Shown here: one piece after another, positions 33,741 through 45,995 of the stretch
How positions within the stretch are numbered: position 1 is the stretch's first letter
Layout of the letters: each line of letters opens with the position of its first letter
NCBI GenBank assembly: GCA_017591395.1
Contig: WEDG01000280.1
Span: forward strand, 1 to 64,000
Length of the DNA: 64,000 nt
Reading direction: 5' to 3'
DNA from: Schistocephalus solidus
Taxonomy: Eukaryota > Platyhelminthes > Cestoda > Diphyllobothriidea > Diphyllobothriidae
Made by a program: the position numbers and the translations under genes
Notes under the pieces: model-generated
Databases searched by the model: none
Told to the model about the DNA's origin: nothing
The model's input: only the letters and a program-made list of their open reading frames with translations

Positions 33741-34777
33741 TTTGCAGTGCAGGGTGACGAACGCTGGTTCCGCCCTCGAGTAAGGGAACATCACTCAAAA
33801 TGTTAAAAACTTATCACTTAAAAAAACTAAAAACTGGATACCACGTCGGTTTTATTCAACGATTATTTGCACCTGTGGAAGTGGGTTCCATCTTTCAACA
33901 TCAAAGCCCATTTTGATTGGTTCTCATAAGCAAAAAACTAGAAAAGTTGGAACCGGATTTTGCTGGGCTAAACAGTAATTAATTAGACAATTCATTGGAA
34001 GTCAACGACAGCCTATATTTACCTAACTTTGTATTCGCATCATCATTTCCATTGGTCACATAATTTGTTGGTCTAGAATATCTGAAGGCCTCAGCTAATT
34101 GCGTTTTTTGCGGAAGAGAAACAATAACGGAAAAAGTAACAGTGAGAATTCGTTTCACCCTTTACATAATTGCATGAAACCAAAAAAGCATTACAACAAC
34201 TGCGTTATCTTAAATCTGCGTTCTGTCAACCCAGTAAAGTAAAGTGCACTTTTCAAGCAGACGTATTTCGGTTGCTACGGCAATATAAGGATTCCTATTT
34301 CTAAACAACTCAATATAACTGATTTTCCTGATTTCCAGAAAATGAAGCTGCTTCTAGGAACAATTGATTAATCGTTTCAATCCATACTAAAATTTAAACC
34401 GATCCATTTATGTAGAACTTAGTGATTGACAAGCAAACGGTTGCCTGCCGAAACCTTTAGGAGATTTTTAAATCAAAAAACGGTGTGAGACACTGACGTG
34501 AACCACTCAAGTGGCAAATACTACATGATTTCAAGGTCAAGCGCTTGTGTTCTATACGAGAGGGGAAAACATTTCAGAGGGAACCGGAAACCTTGAATCT
34601 GCACCGGTGTCCCAAAAGGGAATCGCTTGTGCTTATTCAACCAGTTCGACGGGTTTTTTGAGTTTTAAAAAATCAGAACATCCCCAATGCATTTGAAAGT
34701 ATTTTAAAGGTAGCTGAATCATATGCTGCCAAAACATGTTTATAGCGATATGACAACGTTGAATAGATAGATATTAC

Positions 34778-35068
34778 CTTCCGTTGGTATGCGGTGCAGT
34801 CCTGTAAAATTTTCAGAGCTGCAATTTTCATACACGGCGATAATTGCGGTTTCATATGTTCTGCCAGGTATCAAGCCTCCTAGGATAACCGTTCGTTTGG
34901 AGGAAGTGACGTTGATTGAATGGAACAAGGGCGTTTCATCGGACGTGTCACTTACTTTTATTTCAAAGCGTTGCAGTCCAGCCTCTTCAAAAATTGAGTT
35001 CGTCCAGTTAAAGTAAAGGCTATTGTTGTTTATAGGTTCGACGTCCACTGATGAAAGATCAAGTGGAG
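34778..35068 (-). CDS. FN3 exon 7 (type Y)
   Basis: Acceptor TATGTTGCAG before 35068, donor G|GTAATA after 34778; 291 nt, phase 1-1, about 97 residues. The FN3 domain reads PLDLSSVDVEP, SLYFNW with the conserved Trp, LQRFEIKVSD, SINVTSSKRTVILGGLIPGR (the type Y signature LxPGRTYET), YETAIIAVYENCSSE and LHRIPTEG. An alternative upstream acceptor near 35090 would add about eight residues but spoils the length match with sister exons. Confidence 0.85.
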
Positions 35069-36376
35069 CTGCAACATAAATGAAGCCTTGAGCCATATTT
35101 CTGTCTGAACGTGAGAGAAAAGCAATTTAAATAAACATTAGTAGGGTTTTGCTCATATATGCAATACAGACTGACAAATGATCCAGCTATACTCTGATTT
35201 AAGTAACGCATTTTTTTGGAATTTCCTCTCATCCTTTAATAGAAGATAAAAAGAAACAGGTCTAGTTTAGGTCGTTTTATTTCTCAGGATTAACGCATCC
35301 ATTAACGTACATTTCACATTAGGAAGGCCGCAGACGCAGGCTGTGAGAGCTGGGATTCGTTGCATTATCATTAATCACTTATCGTTATCTTACAATCCTA
35401 GTCAAATGCTTGTTGCTGATCAATGTGCGCAAATCTACTAACCCTACAATATACTCCACGAGAAAGTTACAAAGGACTGCTTTCAACGTGCGTTATAGCA
35501 CCGAAATCGTCATTGGAAGTGTCCGGTCATTAAGTGCAATGTGCAAGTCTTGCAAATTATATTCACTGGCCTGTTTTTACTCGGTCAACTAGAACAGCCT
35601 TATTAAAGTAATTTTTGATATAATTTTGCAGTTGTGAAGTTTGCATATGGGATGTTATCCGTTTTAACGGGTTAAAGAGGATACATACACCCTGGCTCTC
35701 ACGCCATCATTGGTAGAATTTAAATAATAATATTTGTCGAAAATTCAAAATACAGGATATTATGTATTGAATGAATGCAAAAGAAGTCTAATTATTCTAA
35801 TCTTACAAGATAGTCGTAAAATAACTATTTGATTTAAGGTAACTATATTCCACTGATAAAAAATAAATCCACATTAGGTACTGTACAATCATAGGTTATT
35901 TAAATAGACATGAAGTTATAAAAGAAGCCCAATAAGGGTAATAGCAAAATAATCGTTCATAATATCGGCAGAATTTACTTTTTTGGGTTGGGGGAATGCA
36001 AAAATTATAATATTTTCGCCATTGTGATATGTGATCTTTTTGAAAACTTATTTGTGTGCTATATCTGTAATTAGTGAACGAATTGTGAGACAATGCTCAG
36101 TTGGAGGACAGTGAAGCATTCCCTAGACATGATAATCAATGTTTTACTATGTATTTTTTTTCACGCATTATAGCAGGCAAATAAAATTCGTGCTTTGACC
36201 ATATCGTTAGATCTATTGGTTAACTCAGAATTTTGGGAGGAGGGTCAAACGTATTTTGGTACATGCGAAAAAATCTGATCCTTCGTGATAGCAAACGCAA
36301 GCACCCTTCTCAGTACGATCGCTTTACTGAGAGGATGATCGGTCATTTAAAATAACCTAAGTACTGCTTAACTTAC
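35069..36376. other. FN3 gene intron, nothing recognised
   Basis: AT-rich. Open frames at 35410-35592 and 35896-36093 have no domain pattern. Confidence 0.5.
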
Positions 36377-36691
36377 CAGCAGAGGTTTTCACGTGAATCG
36401 GTTCGCTCCACTGGCCTTCGAGCCTATCTCCTGTTGATCCAGTCGACTTCACCCAGCATTGGATGTTAATTTTTATATCGCTGTCAGCAGGCAACTGGTT
36501 CACAACATAAGCAGTCGAGTCCGATGGGATGTGCTCTGAGAATTTTATGACGGAGCCATCTGTCATCTGATACTGAATGACTAGTTTGTACTCATCCAAA
36601 TATCCGCTTGGTTGCATGGGTGGCTCCCACACGAGATTGATAGAGTGAAAGCTTACAGCCTCTGCTTTGATATTTCTCGGTGCGGTGGGGG
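36377..36691 (-). CDS. FN3 exon 6 (type X)
   Basis: Acceptor TTTGTCTTAG before 36691, strong donor G|GTAAGT after 36377; 315 nt, phase 1-1. The domain reads PTAPRNIKAEAV, INLVWEPPMQPSG with the conserved Trp, YKLVIQYQM, NQLPADSDIKINIQCWVKS (type X signature with Ser for the usual Cys) and EGQWSEPIHVKTSAG. It shares GxW-S and KTxAG endings with exons 2, 4 and 8. Confidence 0.88.
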
Positions 36692-39030
36692 CTAAGACAA
36701 ATATAGTCATTATATGACACAGGTGATCGAATAAAAAATAGCAGAACAATACTTTCTTAAAATAAATGTAATAATACACATGCTGAGCTTTAAGAGCAAC
36801 CAGCGAACATGCAGAATGATACATTTACATTTCAGTATCCATTAGTTCTCATGCTAGGCAAAGTATTGAATAATTTAACATGCAGCGGGTGGTTGAACTG
36901 AAGCATTAACCCATACTGTAAATTACCCAATATATTTATGTTGTTAAATTACCTTCAACTATTCTCACTCAGAATCATTCTACCATTTTTATAAAAAAAC
37001 CGACTTATGCACCATATTTATTTCAATTTTTAGCATGCAAACCTTGAACCTTTTAGAGTTGATCAGCAGGTTTTTTCTATTGATGAGCCATGCTTTAGTT
37101 CAAAACGTCATTTTCTAGACCTTATTTGCAGGAGTAAAATGGTTTAAAAGCATGATAGAAAACTATGAAAATAAAGCTTTTTACTTAGGCCAATGCCGAT
37201 TTAACGTTCATCAGAAGGTTTAAATAATTTTAATAGATGATTTGGATTTAACTATTAATTTTAATAGGTCATCATTGTACTTAAAGATTTTGTTGTTATT
37301 CGATATAAAATGGCTGAAAAGTTTTGGAGAACATTTGGAAACCAATGTGTTAATATAAAGCCCCGAACAGGATATATCCACCGCACAAACAAAAAAATGT
37401 TTAATATCTATGTGGTGTTAGCAATTTTTTTAAATGAAATCAAGAATAAAACCTTCTAGTATGCGTTGGAAACAATTTTGTAGATTATTGCAGTAAGGCA
37501 GATTTCTAAGAAGAGCAAATCTGACTTGCGCTTGCGAATTAAGATAATGGCTCTAATTATAGAACAAACAATTGCTGATGAAAATATTCAGGCTAGATGT
37601 ATCATCAATGTCGACGGATGGAATAACAGACGAAATATTAGCCTACCTCTGCGACTTAAGTCGGTGTACAAACTACAAGATAGGCATGTCAGTCGAAAGC
37701 CTAAAATTGTTATCATCTATCATTTAAAATGTAAATTTTTTTTTAACCACCATTTATACAAACAAAAATCAGTAAAGCGATGAGTTCACCACATGCAATG
37801 TTTCTGGCAATAGTTTCCATTTCCACGGTTTATAAAATGAATTTAAACGATATCATAAAGTGCCTTGAATTCTACAGTCGGTAATTGGATGACAGCTTCT
37901 ACCTGAAAAGACATACCAATGTTACTGAAGTTCTATTTGACAAATTAATAAAGAAATATTCCATGCTATAGTTTGGTGCAAAGCCTGGTGATGATGGCGA
38001 TAGTGTGTTCCTAAATGCTGTTCCACAAAGAAAAACTTGGCGAGTCAATAAAATATTTTTCACAGTTTTGCTCAGTTTGTTACTAGCGAAAGATATTCTA
38101 GCGAATGGCACATAAATTGCGAAACATGTACTCTTGCATTTACTGAGGAACAGTTCTAGCAGCAAAAAAAACGCACAACGCCGAAACGGCCATCCAGAAA
38201 TCGTACTGTATAGCCTTTAAGTGACAAAAGAAGAGAATGATATGTTCTTAAAACAGTTTTTTTAACAATACGCCCAAAGACAGCTATTTAAAGCACTTTC
38301 CCTGCTTCCACCCCACTTCTGATGGTAAAGACAAATGAATGTTGAAAATTCAATCTATGTGCAGTTAACTGTTTAACTAAACATCTCCAGTGAGATATAT
38401 TGGCCGCACAACGAGACATTCGTAAAAGAGGTTAGGTGACCACATACTTACCTGGCAAGTCGAAAAAGCTCCCCGAATCAACGCAAGAAAGCTCATGGGC
38501 TTGTCTATCAGGCATAACCAAACAATTCTAAAAGCTAAAGGCAACGGATTCCAGCAACATGCAATGGTGTGTGTGTTCAGCCCATTTACGTAAGAAGACG
38601 TTGATGCAAGTGCCTCGTCTTCCGTGGTCGACTGCAGGTGATGATGTTAGGTGATACACTACCCCTAATGACAGGCGTTATTATTTACATGATAATTCAG
38701 ATGATTTAATCAGATGAGCGATACTAGAAAGAGGACTGTGAATAACCGGAGGCAAGTTTTAACCCTAAATACAGGTTGCATGTTCGTTTGTCATGTAATT
38801 GCATTGGTTTGATGAAAAATTACGAAAACAAATTTTATACTTAATTTTATTTTCCACCATCCGATGGTAATATTCACAGAATCCTTATAGTTTGCAGAGG
38901 GCCTTTACTGGCTCGTCCTCATCAAGTGAGAAAGTGCCATGTGCATAGTAGAAATCAACTGATAAAACGTAATATATATAGCAGTTGTTATTAGTTTGAG
39001 AAGTAGACGTGATTGCTGAACAAGAGGTTT
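36692..39030. other. FN3 gene intron, nothing recognised
   Basis: AT-rich. Open frames at 37526-37783 (plus) and 37899-38165 (minus) carry no motif I recognise. Confidence 0.45.
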
Positions 39031-39077
39031 ATTCACCTGACGTTTTGGATTCGTTTTGAAACCATCTTCAGAGACAC
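39031..39077 (-). ncRNA. Hammerhead-like motif of a PLE pseudo-LTR
   Basis: The minus strand shows CTGAAGA (a valid CUGANGA core), a helix II with GGTTTC and GAATCC arms, AAAA where GAAA is expected, a minimal ACGT helix III, GTC as cleavage triplet, then AGGTG pairing back to the five bases before the core with several G-U pairs. The layout equals that of PLE1. No PLE coding sequence remains beside it. Confidence 0.5.
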
Positions 39078-39756
39078 TTATTCATAGCTTTATTAAATTT
39101 ACACTTCAAAGTTTAAAGTTTAATGTTATTTTCATGTACAATGTTATCTTACTCTAATATGACTGATTTATAGCGCGAAATCGCTCAATAAAAAACAATT
39201 TAGCTAAAGTGTTTGACTTGTGTTATCTTAGTTCCTCACTTGGATTGTCACAACTCTGGATTTCGCGAAATACGCATGATAGGGACATGGGTTATTCCTT
39301 ATTTGCCAAAGGCTCTCAGTGGATTGCCAGATCTACATATTGTCGAAGCGGATTCTGCCATTAATGACACTGGACTGTCGAGGAGAATATGAGTGTGAAA
39401 CAGTAGCGATATAAAAATGGGGAGTTTAATATTACAAAGAATACAGCTGTCCAAAAGGTTTGTCAGAGGGCTGCTCGTACGGGAACCTTGCGAACCTTGT
39501 CCTGTCCAGAAGGCGCATCTTTGAACCTAGACGTTTTTATCAACCCCCACAATGAAAATCTGTTTTTTAATACCTTATGAAAATAATGTAGTGGCTTGAT
39601 GATGTGTAATGGGTGACCATGACATGTGAGCCTTCTTAGTAACAATTACGCAGTGCATAAACGTAGTTTCAAGGTGCACGTGAATTTTATCATTTTAATG
39701 ATAAAAACATCAGCGTTCGTTCGAATCACTGAGACCATATCCGGTTGAGCATAGAG

Positions 39757-40056
39757 TTAAGCTAAGGTGCTTATAGTGAAGGCTGTAATTCCGCACAGTG
39801 CCTGTATAGCGATATAACCACTATCTGCACGGTCTACCGCAGTGTTAATTGGCTCATCTAAGCCAAACAAGTGGTGCCAACGAATTAACAGTTTCAGTAT
39901 CTTATCAGTGTGCTTTGTGACGTAAAGTGTTTTGATTAGTATCTGCAATAATTGATCTTTGTTAGTATTTAATGAGAAATGCCTATCCAGCTTAGTCATA
40001 TTCCAAGGATCAAACATGAGCCCTTTAAATGTTGCGGGCAACCCCATGGCCAACAT
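39757..40056 (-). other. Unidentified open frame in an FN3 intron
   Basis: Read from the in-frame ATG at 40056 this gives 99 residues (MLAMGLPATFKGLMFDPWNM at the start). It contains DKILKLLIRWHHLFGLDEPI and ends in a hydrophobic stretch, GYIAIQALCGITAFTISTLA. Its composition looks more protein-like than other frames in this AT-rich intron, but I recognise no family. It could be a decayed retrocopy, an exon, or chance. It lies on the gene strand just downstream of exon 5. Confidence 0.3.
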
Positions 40057-40153
40057 TACCTCTAAGACCTTATGTGTCAAATATAGATTACATTCAGTGC
40101 AAGCAGCTTAGAAAAAATGCAACTTAAGGGCCTTTGTAAAGATTCAAACCTAC

Positions 40154-40447
40154 GGCGAGGTTTAGTTGAGTGTCTTCCGGCGTACATCGTGATGTTTCGT
40201 TTAGCGTACACGGCCTTGAGCAAGGTGTCGTATAACGTGCCTGGTGGCAAACCATTAAGGAAGTCCTGACGGTCCGCAGCATCAGAGTTCGTTATATAGC
40301 TCATTTTCCGTCCACCTGTTGTATAAGATGCTTCCAGCTCAATGCCAATCAATTCATTCAATTCAAACAGGGGTGGCGTCCAGTCAAACTGAAGGGTTGT
40401 TTCATCAGCAGTTTCGACTTTGACACTCCAATTTGACTGTGCAGGGT
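40154..40447 (-). CDS. FN3 exon 5 (type Y)
   Basis: Acceptor TTTTATCAG before 40447, donor C|GTAGGT after 40154; 294 nt, phase 1-1. The domain reads DPAQSNWSVKVE, LQFDWTPPLFELNE with the conserved Trp, IGIELEASYTTGG, FLNGLPPGTLYDTLLKAVYA (type Y signature, PPGT for PGRT) and MYAGRHSTKPR. Start and end nearly repeat exon 3 (DPARMNW... and YAGRHSTKAR), so the two are recent duplicates. Confidence 0.88.
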
Positions 40448-40551
40448 CTGATAAAAGGAAAATGCACGCATTTTAGGCCAATGTGCGTAAAAAATTTCAG
40501 TTTTTGCCAAATGGCTTTGCATGAAAAGGTGAAATCAAGTCTTTAGGTTAC

Positions 40552-40860
40552 CTGCATAGGTTTTCAAATGAAGCATGTCACTCCAATTTCCCTCGAATTC
40601 CTGTCCACCTGCGTCTGATTTTGTTCGGGCGCGAATTTGTACATAGATATTGCAGTCAGCGGGAAGTCTTGAAGGCATATATTCAGTCCTCGAACCTTGG
40701 ATACTGCGAACCTCTTCAAATGTTTGTCCAGTTTTGTTATATAAAAACTTCACATCATAAAAGCTCAGTTCTCCGCCGAGTTGCAACGGTGGTAACCAGG
40801 TCAGAATGAGGGAATAAGAAGTCACGGATTCGCCTTTGAAATTTCTTACTTTGCCAGGAG
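40552..40860 (-). CDS. FN3 exon 4 (type X)
   Basis: Acceptor TTCGTTAAG before 40860, donor G|GTAACC after 40552; 309 nt, phase 1-1. The domain reads APGKVRNFKGES, LILTWLPPLQLGG with the conserved Trp, YDVKFLYNKTG, SRLPADCNIYVQIRARTKSD and EGNWSDMLHLKTYAG. Its intron to exon 5 is about 100 nt, so exons 4 and 5 form a compact X-Y pair, as do exons 2 and 3. Confidence 0.88.
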
Positions 40861-41722
40861 CTTAACGAAAATTCTGTGCTTTAGGTATTCCAAAGTAAGC
40901 AAAGACTGCAAATAGCAGCAAATTATTCAAAGTTAGCCAAATAGCAGTAGATGAACCTTAAATGGACATAATAAGGTGTCGCTTATAGCACTCCGAAATA
41001 TCTTAGGTAAAGGTAAAATATTTATCTGGCATTGTGCATTTCCTAAAAAATATTTTAATTTTATCATTGCCATAAAATATACCCTTTTTCTATTATTAAG
41101 ATTAAAAGGCAAAGGAAAATTATCACAATTACCATATTTTATTAGGTCCCATACGCGAAGGAAGCCAAGAAAGTGTGACCACGTTTTCATTGCGCTAACT
41201 GATATACCCTTGACAGTGGCGATCGACTATCTAAGCCACGAACAAATATACAAAATAAGAGACACTTCCATATGTGGAATGGACTATGTCTTAAAATCAG
41301 ATGTATGAAATCTTCATAAGTATCATTGTTATCTTTGTTATCCATGGTGCGTGGACTGTTCTGAATTTTCATACGTTTGACATGTACTTGGTCTTGCTTT
41401 AGTGGTGTGCATTTATGTAGTCACTTAGCTAAATGAGATTCTCAGGGACATAAACGTACAGATGTATAAACTAGCAACGTTAGGAGTAAATTTTACAATA
41501 ATTTTTTGATCATAACTTTTAACATATAAGGGAGAATTATCACGAAAAATACTTTTTCTGTAAAACCGTCAAATGTACGTATAAGAAGGAATTCTAAATG
41601 CCGAAACTAGGGCACTAAAATAGAGAGTTCAAATGAATAAAGGGCAATTGGCAGTCTATCGAGCTCTTGAATCATCCTTACTCTCCAACTATTGAGCTCC
41701 CCAATAAACTAAACATAGTATA

Positions 41723-41834
41723 AACTTCTCTTCAGGCCAGTACAGTTATAGAGAAACGTTGGAACGCAGTAGAAATTTAAATTTCTACTGCGTTCCAACG
41801 TTTCTCTATAACTGTACTGGCCTGAAGAGAAGTT
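41723..41834. repeat. 112-bp perfect palindrome made of two PLE2 termini
   Basis: 56-base arms with no spacer, centred between 41778 and 41779 (AAATTT|AAATTT); every base pairs. Each arm is the PLE2 terminal sequence TTTCTACTGCGTTCCAA, then ACTGTACTGGCCTGAAGAG. The right arm continues into the rest of the hammerhead-like terminus (to about 41870); the left arm stops inside it. Confidence 0.92.
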
Positions 41835-41870
41835 ATCGAAAGCAGCGCGTATGCTTGCCAAGTTGTCTTT
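41806..41870 (+). ncRNA. Hammerhead-like terminus of PLE2, core intact
   Basis: CTGAAGA (41822-41828, valid CUGANGA), a 2-bp helix II (GA...TC), GAAA (41838-41841), helix III AGCA/TGCT (41841-41844 and 41852-41855), then CTT as possible cleavage triplet, and GCC pairing with GGC just before the core. Helix II is very short, so activity is uncertain. Confidence 0.5.
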
Positions 41871-42357
41871 TGAATCATTTAATGGGATTTTTTGCAACTT
41901 TATAGTATAAACTGTCTAATTATATGGATCAAAAGACAGTATCTTTAAATCTAAATTGTTCAAAACGTTTTCCAAACCGGAGGTCATGCAAAATTATAAC
42001 GAATAGTAACGATTCATATTTTTATGAATTTCATCCCAAAAAAGGATAAATGGTTAAAATGGCTGACCAAAAGGCAGGAAGTACAACGCTGAGCATGTGA
42101 ATATACCTGAAGTCTTTAAGTGGACATGCAAAAGTTTTTCTTGCGTACAGTTGATGCCAATGCAAAACCAACTAAAACAGCACAATACGGACTAACTCAT
42201 TTAGCTAATTTTTTAACATTCTGTAAAAGTTAACGAATGATTCTTACGTCCTCTTGACTCGGAATAAGATCGTTACTTTGTGGCACTTAAGGAATTTATG
42301 GGGCAATGCTTTCAAAGACAAATACTCATGTGGTTACAAAAATGCAAGGAGAAATAC

Positions 42358-42651
42358 CGCGGGCTTTAGTTGAGTGGCGTCCAGCATACAGCTCAATGCT
42401 TCGATTAGCGTACACCGCAACAAGCAATGTTTCGTATTTTCTGCCAGGTAGCAACCTCCCAAGGAAACCCTCACGTGAAGCTGGACTAATAACTGTAGTA
42501 TGGTTCATTTTCTGTTTGCCAACTGCACGCATGGCTTTCAGTTCAATGCGCTGCAGTTCCCCTACTCCAGACTGAGAAGGCGACCACGTAAACAAAAGTG
42601 CTGATTCATTGCCAGGCACGACATTGACTGTCCAATTCATACGTGCAGGGT
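42358..42651 (-). CDS. FN3 exon 3 (type Y)
   Basis: Acceptor TGTATTTCTAG before 42651, donor G|GTATTT after 42358; 294 nt, phase 1-1. The domain reads DPARMNWTVNVV, LLFTWSPSQSGVGE with the conserved Trp, LQRIELKAMR, FLGRLLPGRKYETLLVAVYA (type Y signature) and LYAGRHSTKARG. Intron to exon 2 is about 110 nt. Confidence 0.88.
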
Positions 42652-42763
42652 CTAGAAATACATGATACTTTAGCAAGAATGATAATGATCTGTGCAATAT
42701 AGCTGTTTATTTCACATCACAGAGAACGAAGCATCAAATGAATTTAAGCATTTGTTAAATTAC

Positions 42764-43075
42764 CGGCGAACGTTTTCACACGAAGCACTTTACTTCTTCT
42801 GCCAGCAATACTATCTGCACCTCGAATATGCGATACCGTTTGGGCTTGCAGTTGTACTTCAACCTCGCAGTCATCCGGTAGATGAAAGATAGATGTGCTA
42901 GTCTCGTCAGGCGAGATTGAACTTGAAATCACGTTGGAAGATCCATTAACTTCATATGTAATCGTCATTATGTAGTCATTGAGCACTCCACCGGTTCGCA
43001 GAGGTGGATCCCATTCAACATTTAGTGAGGTAGAGGTTACAGGTACAACCTGGAGATTTCTCACATCGCTCGGAG
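42764..43075 (-). CDS. FN3 exon 2 (type X)
   Basis: Acceptor TTTTCCACAG before 43075, donor G|GTAATT after 42764; 312 nt, phase 1-1. The domain reads APSDVRNLQVVP, LNVEWDPPLRTGG with the conserved Trp, YIMTITYEVNG, FHLPDDCEVEVQLQAQTVS (type X signature, LPDDC) and RRSKVLRVKTFAG. Upstream lies a 7.1-kb intron filled by PLE, SINE and satellite sequence. Confidence 0.88.
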
Positions 43076-43931
43076 CTGTGGAAAATATGACGTGCAGTCG
43101 CATTATGGTTGTACACAAACATGCGGTAAGTTGTAAGTCGACTGACATTTTGTAAGGATTGATTTTAATACAAGGACATCCCGGGGACATTAGGGCAAGG
43201 ATTTTGGGGTAGATTTAGCGGAAATACGGCATTATGGTTACGGCTTATGCTAGAAAAGGTATGACGTTTGGAATACTTTCCCTCTATGCAACGTAACACA
43301 TTGCCATCTGCTTGTGTTTAAGGAGCGTTCCTATTTCGGTGTTCTGTTCGGTGGGGAAGTATTTGAATTAATTTCCAACTCGAATTATATCGACATTTAT
43401 GACTCTTAAAAGCTAAAAAAAATAAAGCTAATATCAAATGTGCCAGTAATATCTTATAAATATATACATATATGCATGGAAATACGGGCATCCCAAGTTA
43501 TTAAATAAGAAACGGCGAAATTCTTTGGGAAAATAAAAACTTTAATTCATAAAGTTTATTTTAAATACTGGTTGCGTTTAAAGTCATGTTAATGAAACAG
43601 CTGAAAGAACATGACAGTAAGAATAAGTAATCAGCTAAGGATATTTTTATACCAATATATGTTTTATACTATTCAAGGGTAAATGTTTGAATTTTTATGC
43701 AAATATAAGGAAAGTATTACAAGATATTGATAAAAATAAATTCTATATCGTTCCACGTGAAATGTTTACTAAGATTAAGTAAAAGGAAGTAATGAAGGTA
43801 AGACAGGTATCTTTAATGCTTATCGTTGCTGAGTAAGGCCATCATCCTGACATGTTTGAGTAAATTTGGGCCTGAAACTGAAAATATTTGACCTTTTGAC
43901 TTATTTCTATAATAATAATTTATAAGAAAAT

Positions 43932-43976
43932 TTGGCGAGCATATATTAGCTTTCGATAAATTCTCATCAGTCCTTT
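43932..43976 (-). ncRNA. Hammerhead-like PLE terminus with canonical core
   Basis: Minus strand: GGA then CTGATGA (43964-43970), a short GA...TC helix II, GAAA (43951-43954), helix III AGC...GCT around TAATATAT, then CGCC. All core bases are present; helix II is only about 2 bp. Confidence 0.5.
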
Positions 43977-45165
43977 ACATTTATATCATTGTGTTACTAA
44001 GTCAAATATGCGGGTAAGTAAAATAAATTTGTACAGTAGTCAGGGTGGGGGAGGAAAGGGGGGTGAAAAGAAACAAAATTGCAGTCCGTTTTTTGATCAT
44101 GGTCAGAGGAATGGTGGCCGCCGGGACAGGTAATTAGATGCGGGCGGCTAAATTGGTGGCTTTCGGCTACGGTAATTGTGGTGCGTGTATAAAGTTCTTT
44201 TGAGCGCACAGGACCGGTTTGCGTAGCCTGATTGTAGCTGCTTCTGTCGTAGACAACAGATGCTGTCCAAGGAATTTTGAAAAGGGGGAGAGAACCTTGT
44301 AATTTAGCCGGAAGGCTTCTTTGGCATTTAAATGATGGCCTGTGTCTACCACGTGCACGACGATAGAGCTGTTATTGTTCTTTATCTGCCCCTTTGCCTA
44401 CCATGCTGGAAGGTGTTCTCGTACTCATTTGGACAAACACCGGCTTATGCGACCAATATGCTTTTGCCCCACAGGAGCAAGTGAAAGAATAAATGCACAT
44501 TGAGGCTGTGTGGGATAGCAGTTAGTCCTTGACCCCTCTGTATAGGATGGAATTAGTCAAGAAAAGTAAATGGGCATCAGCTGCTGGAAAGGCGCTTGAC
44601 ACAGCTTGGCTAAGCGCCTTCGTATGAGTTCACTTGCTGCGTCCACTCGAAATGGAACCCGATGAATAGTTGTTTCTTGTTTGCCGTTTGTAACGGCAGC
44701 TTTGCTGGTCTTTCGGTCATATTCTATCAATAAATCTACCTAGATATCCATTCCGTCGAAAAGTGCTTTATGCAACCTTAAGCTCTTTGTCAATGCTATC
44801 GGCCGAGCAGATTCTTTTCGCCCTTAGTGTCAGACACCGCACTTAATTACGCTTAAAGTTGAGCGGTACAAAACTCCCAAATTGGGTGTATTGTCCAGAC
44901 CATGTCTTCTTACCATAGGCAATACGTCGAATACTCCCGTCAGGCCTTCTACTCAGAAGCACGTCCAGGAAAGGGAGCGATCCGAGTTTTTCCTCTTCCA
45001 GGATAAATTTAAATGACGGGTGCACCCGATTTATGGTATCCATTACAGCTGAAATGTCCGTTTGTTCAGATGCAACCGCAAAGATATCATTCAAGTTGCG
45101 CTGGTAATATTTTAAACGATTTATTTGCTGACGAAGCTGTACAGCTTCCAGCTCAACCATGAAAA
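43932..45165 (-). mobile_element. 5'-truncated PLE2 copy
   Basis: Minus-strand pieces: NDIFAVASEQTDISAVMDTI (the YxDD position is lost), SLPFLDVLLSRRPDGSIRR and YGKKTWSGQYTQFGSFV (44843-45165), then a GIY-YIG tail at 44167-44358 (DTGHHLNAKEAF, FLGQHLLSTTEAATIRLRKP). The 3' end at 43932-43976 is the hammerhead-like terminus. The 5' side is cut by the SINE2 array at about 45165. Confidence 0.8.
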
Positions 45166-45173
45166 TAATCGAA

Positions 45174-45995
45174 TCCCAGGTGTTCCACACTTGGGATTGG
45201 GTATGACTGGCTGATGACGGCTAATAAGCCAGAAATGGCCATTCAGGTCTCCCTTGTCTTTGTCGGTTTCACATTACCAACATATGATACACGTCGCTAT
45301 GCGACTGCCTGTGAGTACTCTAGTCTGAGTTCCAGGGCACAACGGAACATAAATGTTCCTTAAGCAGATCGGTGAGCCACCCACTATCATCATATTCCCG
45401 ATCGCAACCGACAAAGCAACGAGCCCGTGGCTATATGGTAGAGCGTTCGACTCAAATACCAAAGGTCGCGGGTTCGAATCCCAGGTGTTCCACACTTGGG
45501 ATTGGGTATGACTAGCTGATGACGGCTAATAAGCCAGAAATGGCCATTCCAGTCTCCCTTGTCTTTGTCGGTTCCACATTATCAACATATGCTACACGTC
45601 GCTATGCGACTGCCTGTGAAATACTCTAGTCTGAGTTCAGGGCACAACGGAACATAAATGTTCCTTAAGCAGATCGGTGAGGCACACATTATCATCATAT
45701 TCCCGATCGCAACCGACAAAGCAACGAGCCCGTGGCTTAATGGTAGAGCGTTCGACTCAAATACCAAAAGTCGCGGGTTCGAATCCCAGGTGTTCCACAC
45801 TTGGGATTGGGTATGACTGTCTGATGACGGCTAATAAGCCAGCAATGGCCATTCCGGTCTCCCTTGTCTTTGTCGGCTCCACATCATCAACATATGCTAC
45901 ACGTCAATATGCGACTGCCTGTGAGTACTCTAGTCTGAGTTCCAGGGCACAACGGAACATAAATGTTCCTTAAGCAGATCGGTGAGCCACACACT

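Noticed and set aside
41709..41897. Open frame antisense to a PLE end (also at 23739-24170)
   Set aside because: It overlaps the palindrome and hammerhead-like terminus; similarity between copies reflects the repeat, not coding.
45421..45800. tRNA genes at 45421 and 45726
   Set aside because: A and B boxes are good but the cloverleaf arms do not all pair and each head is fused to a repeated SINE body, so these are SINE heads.
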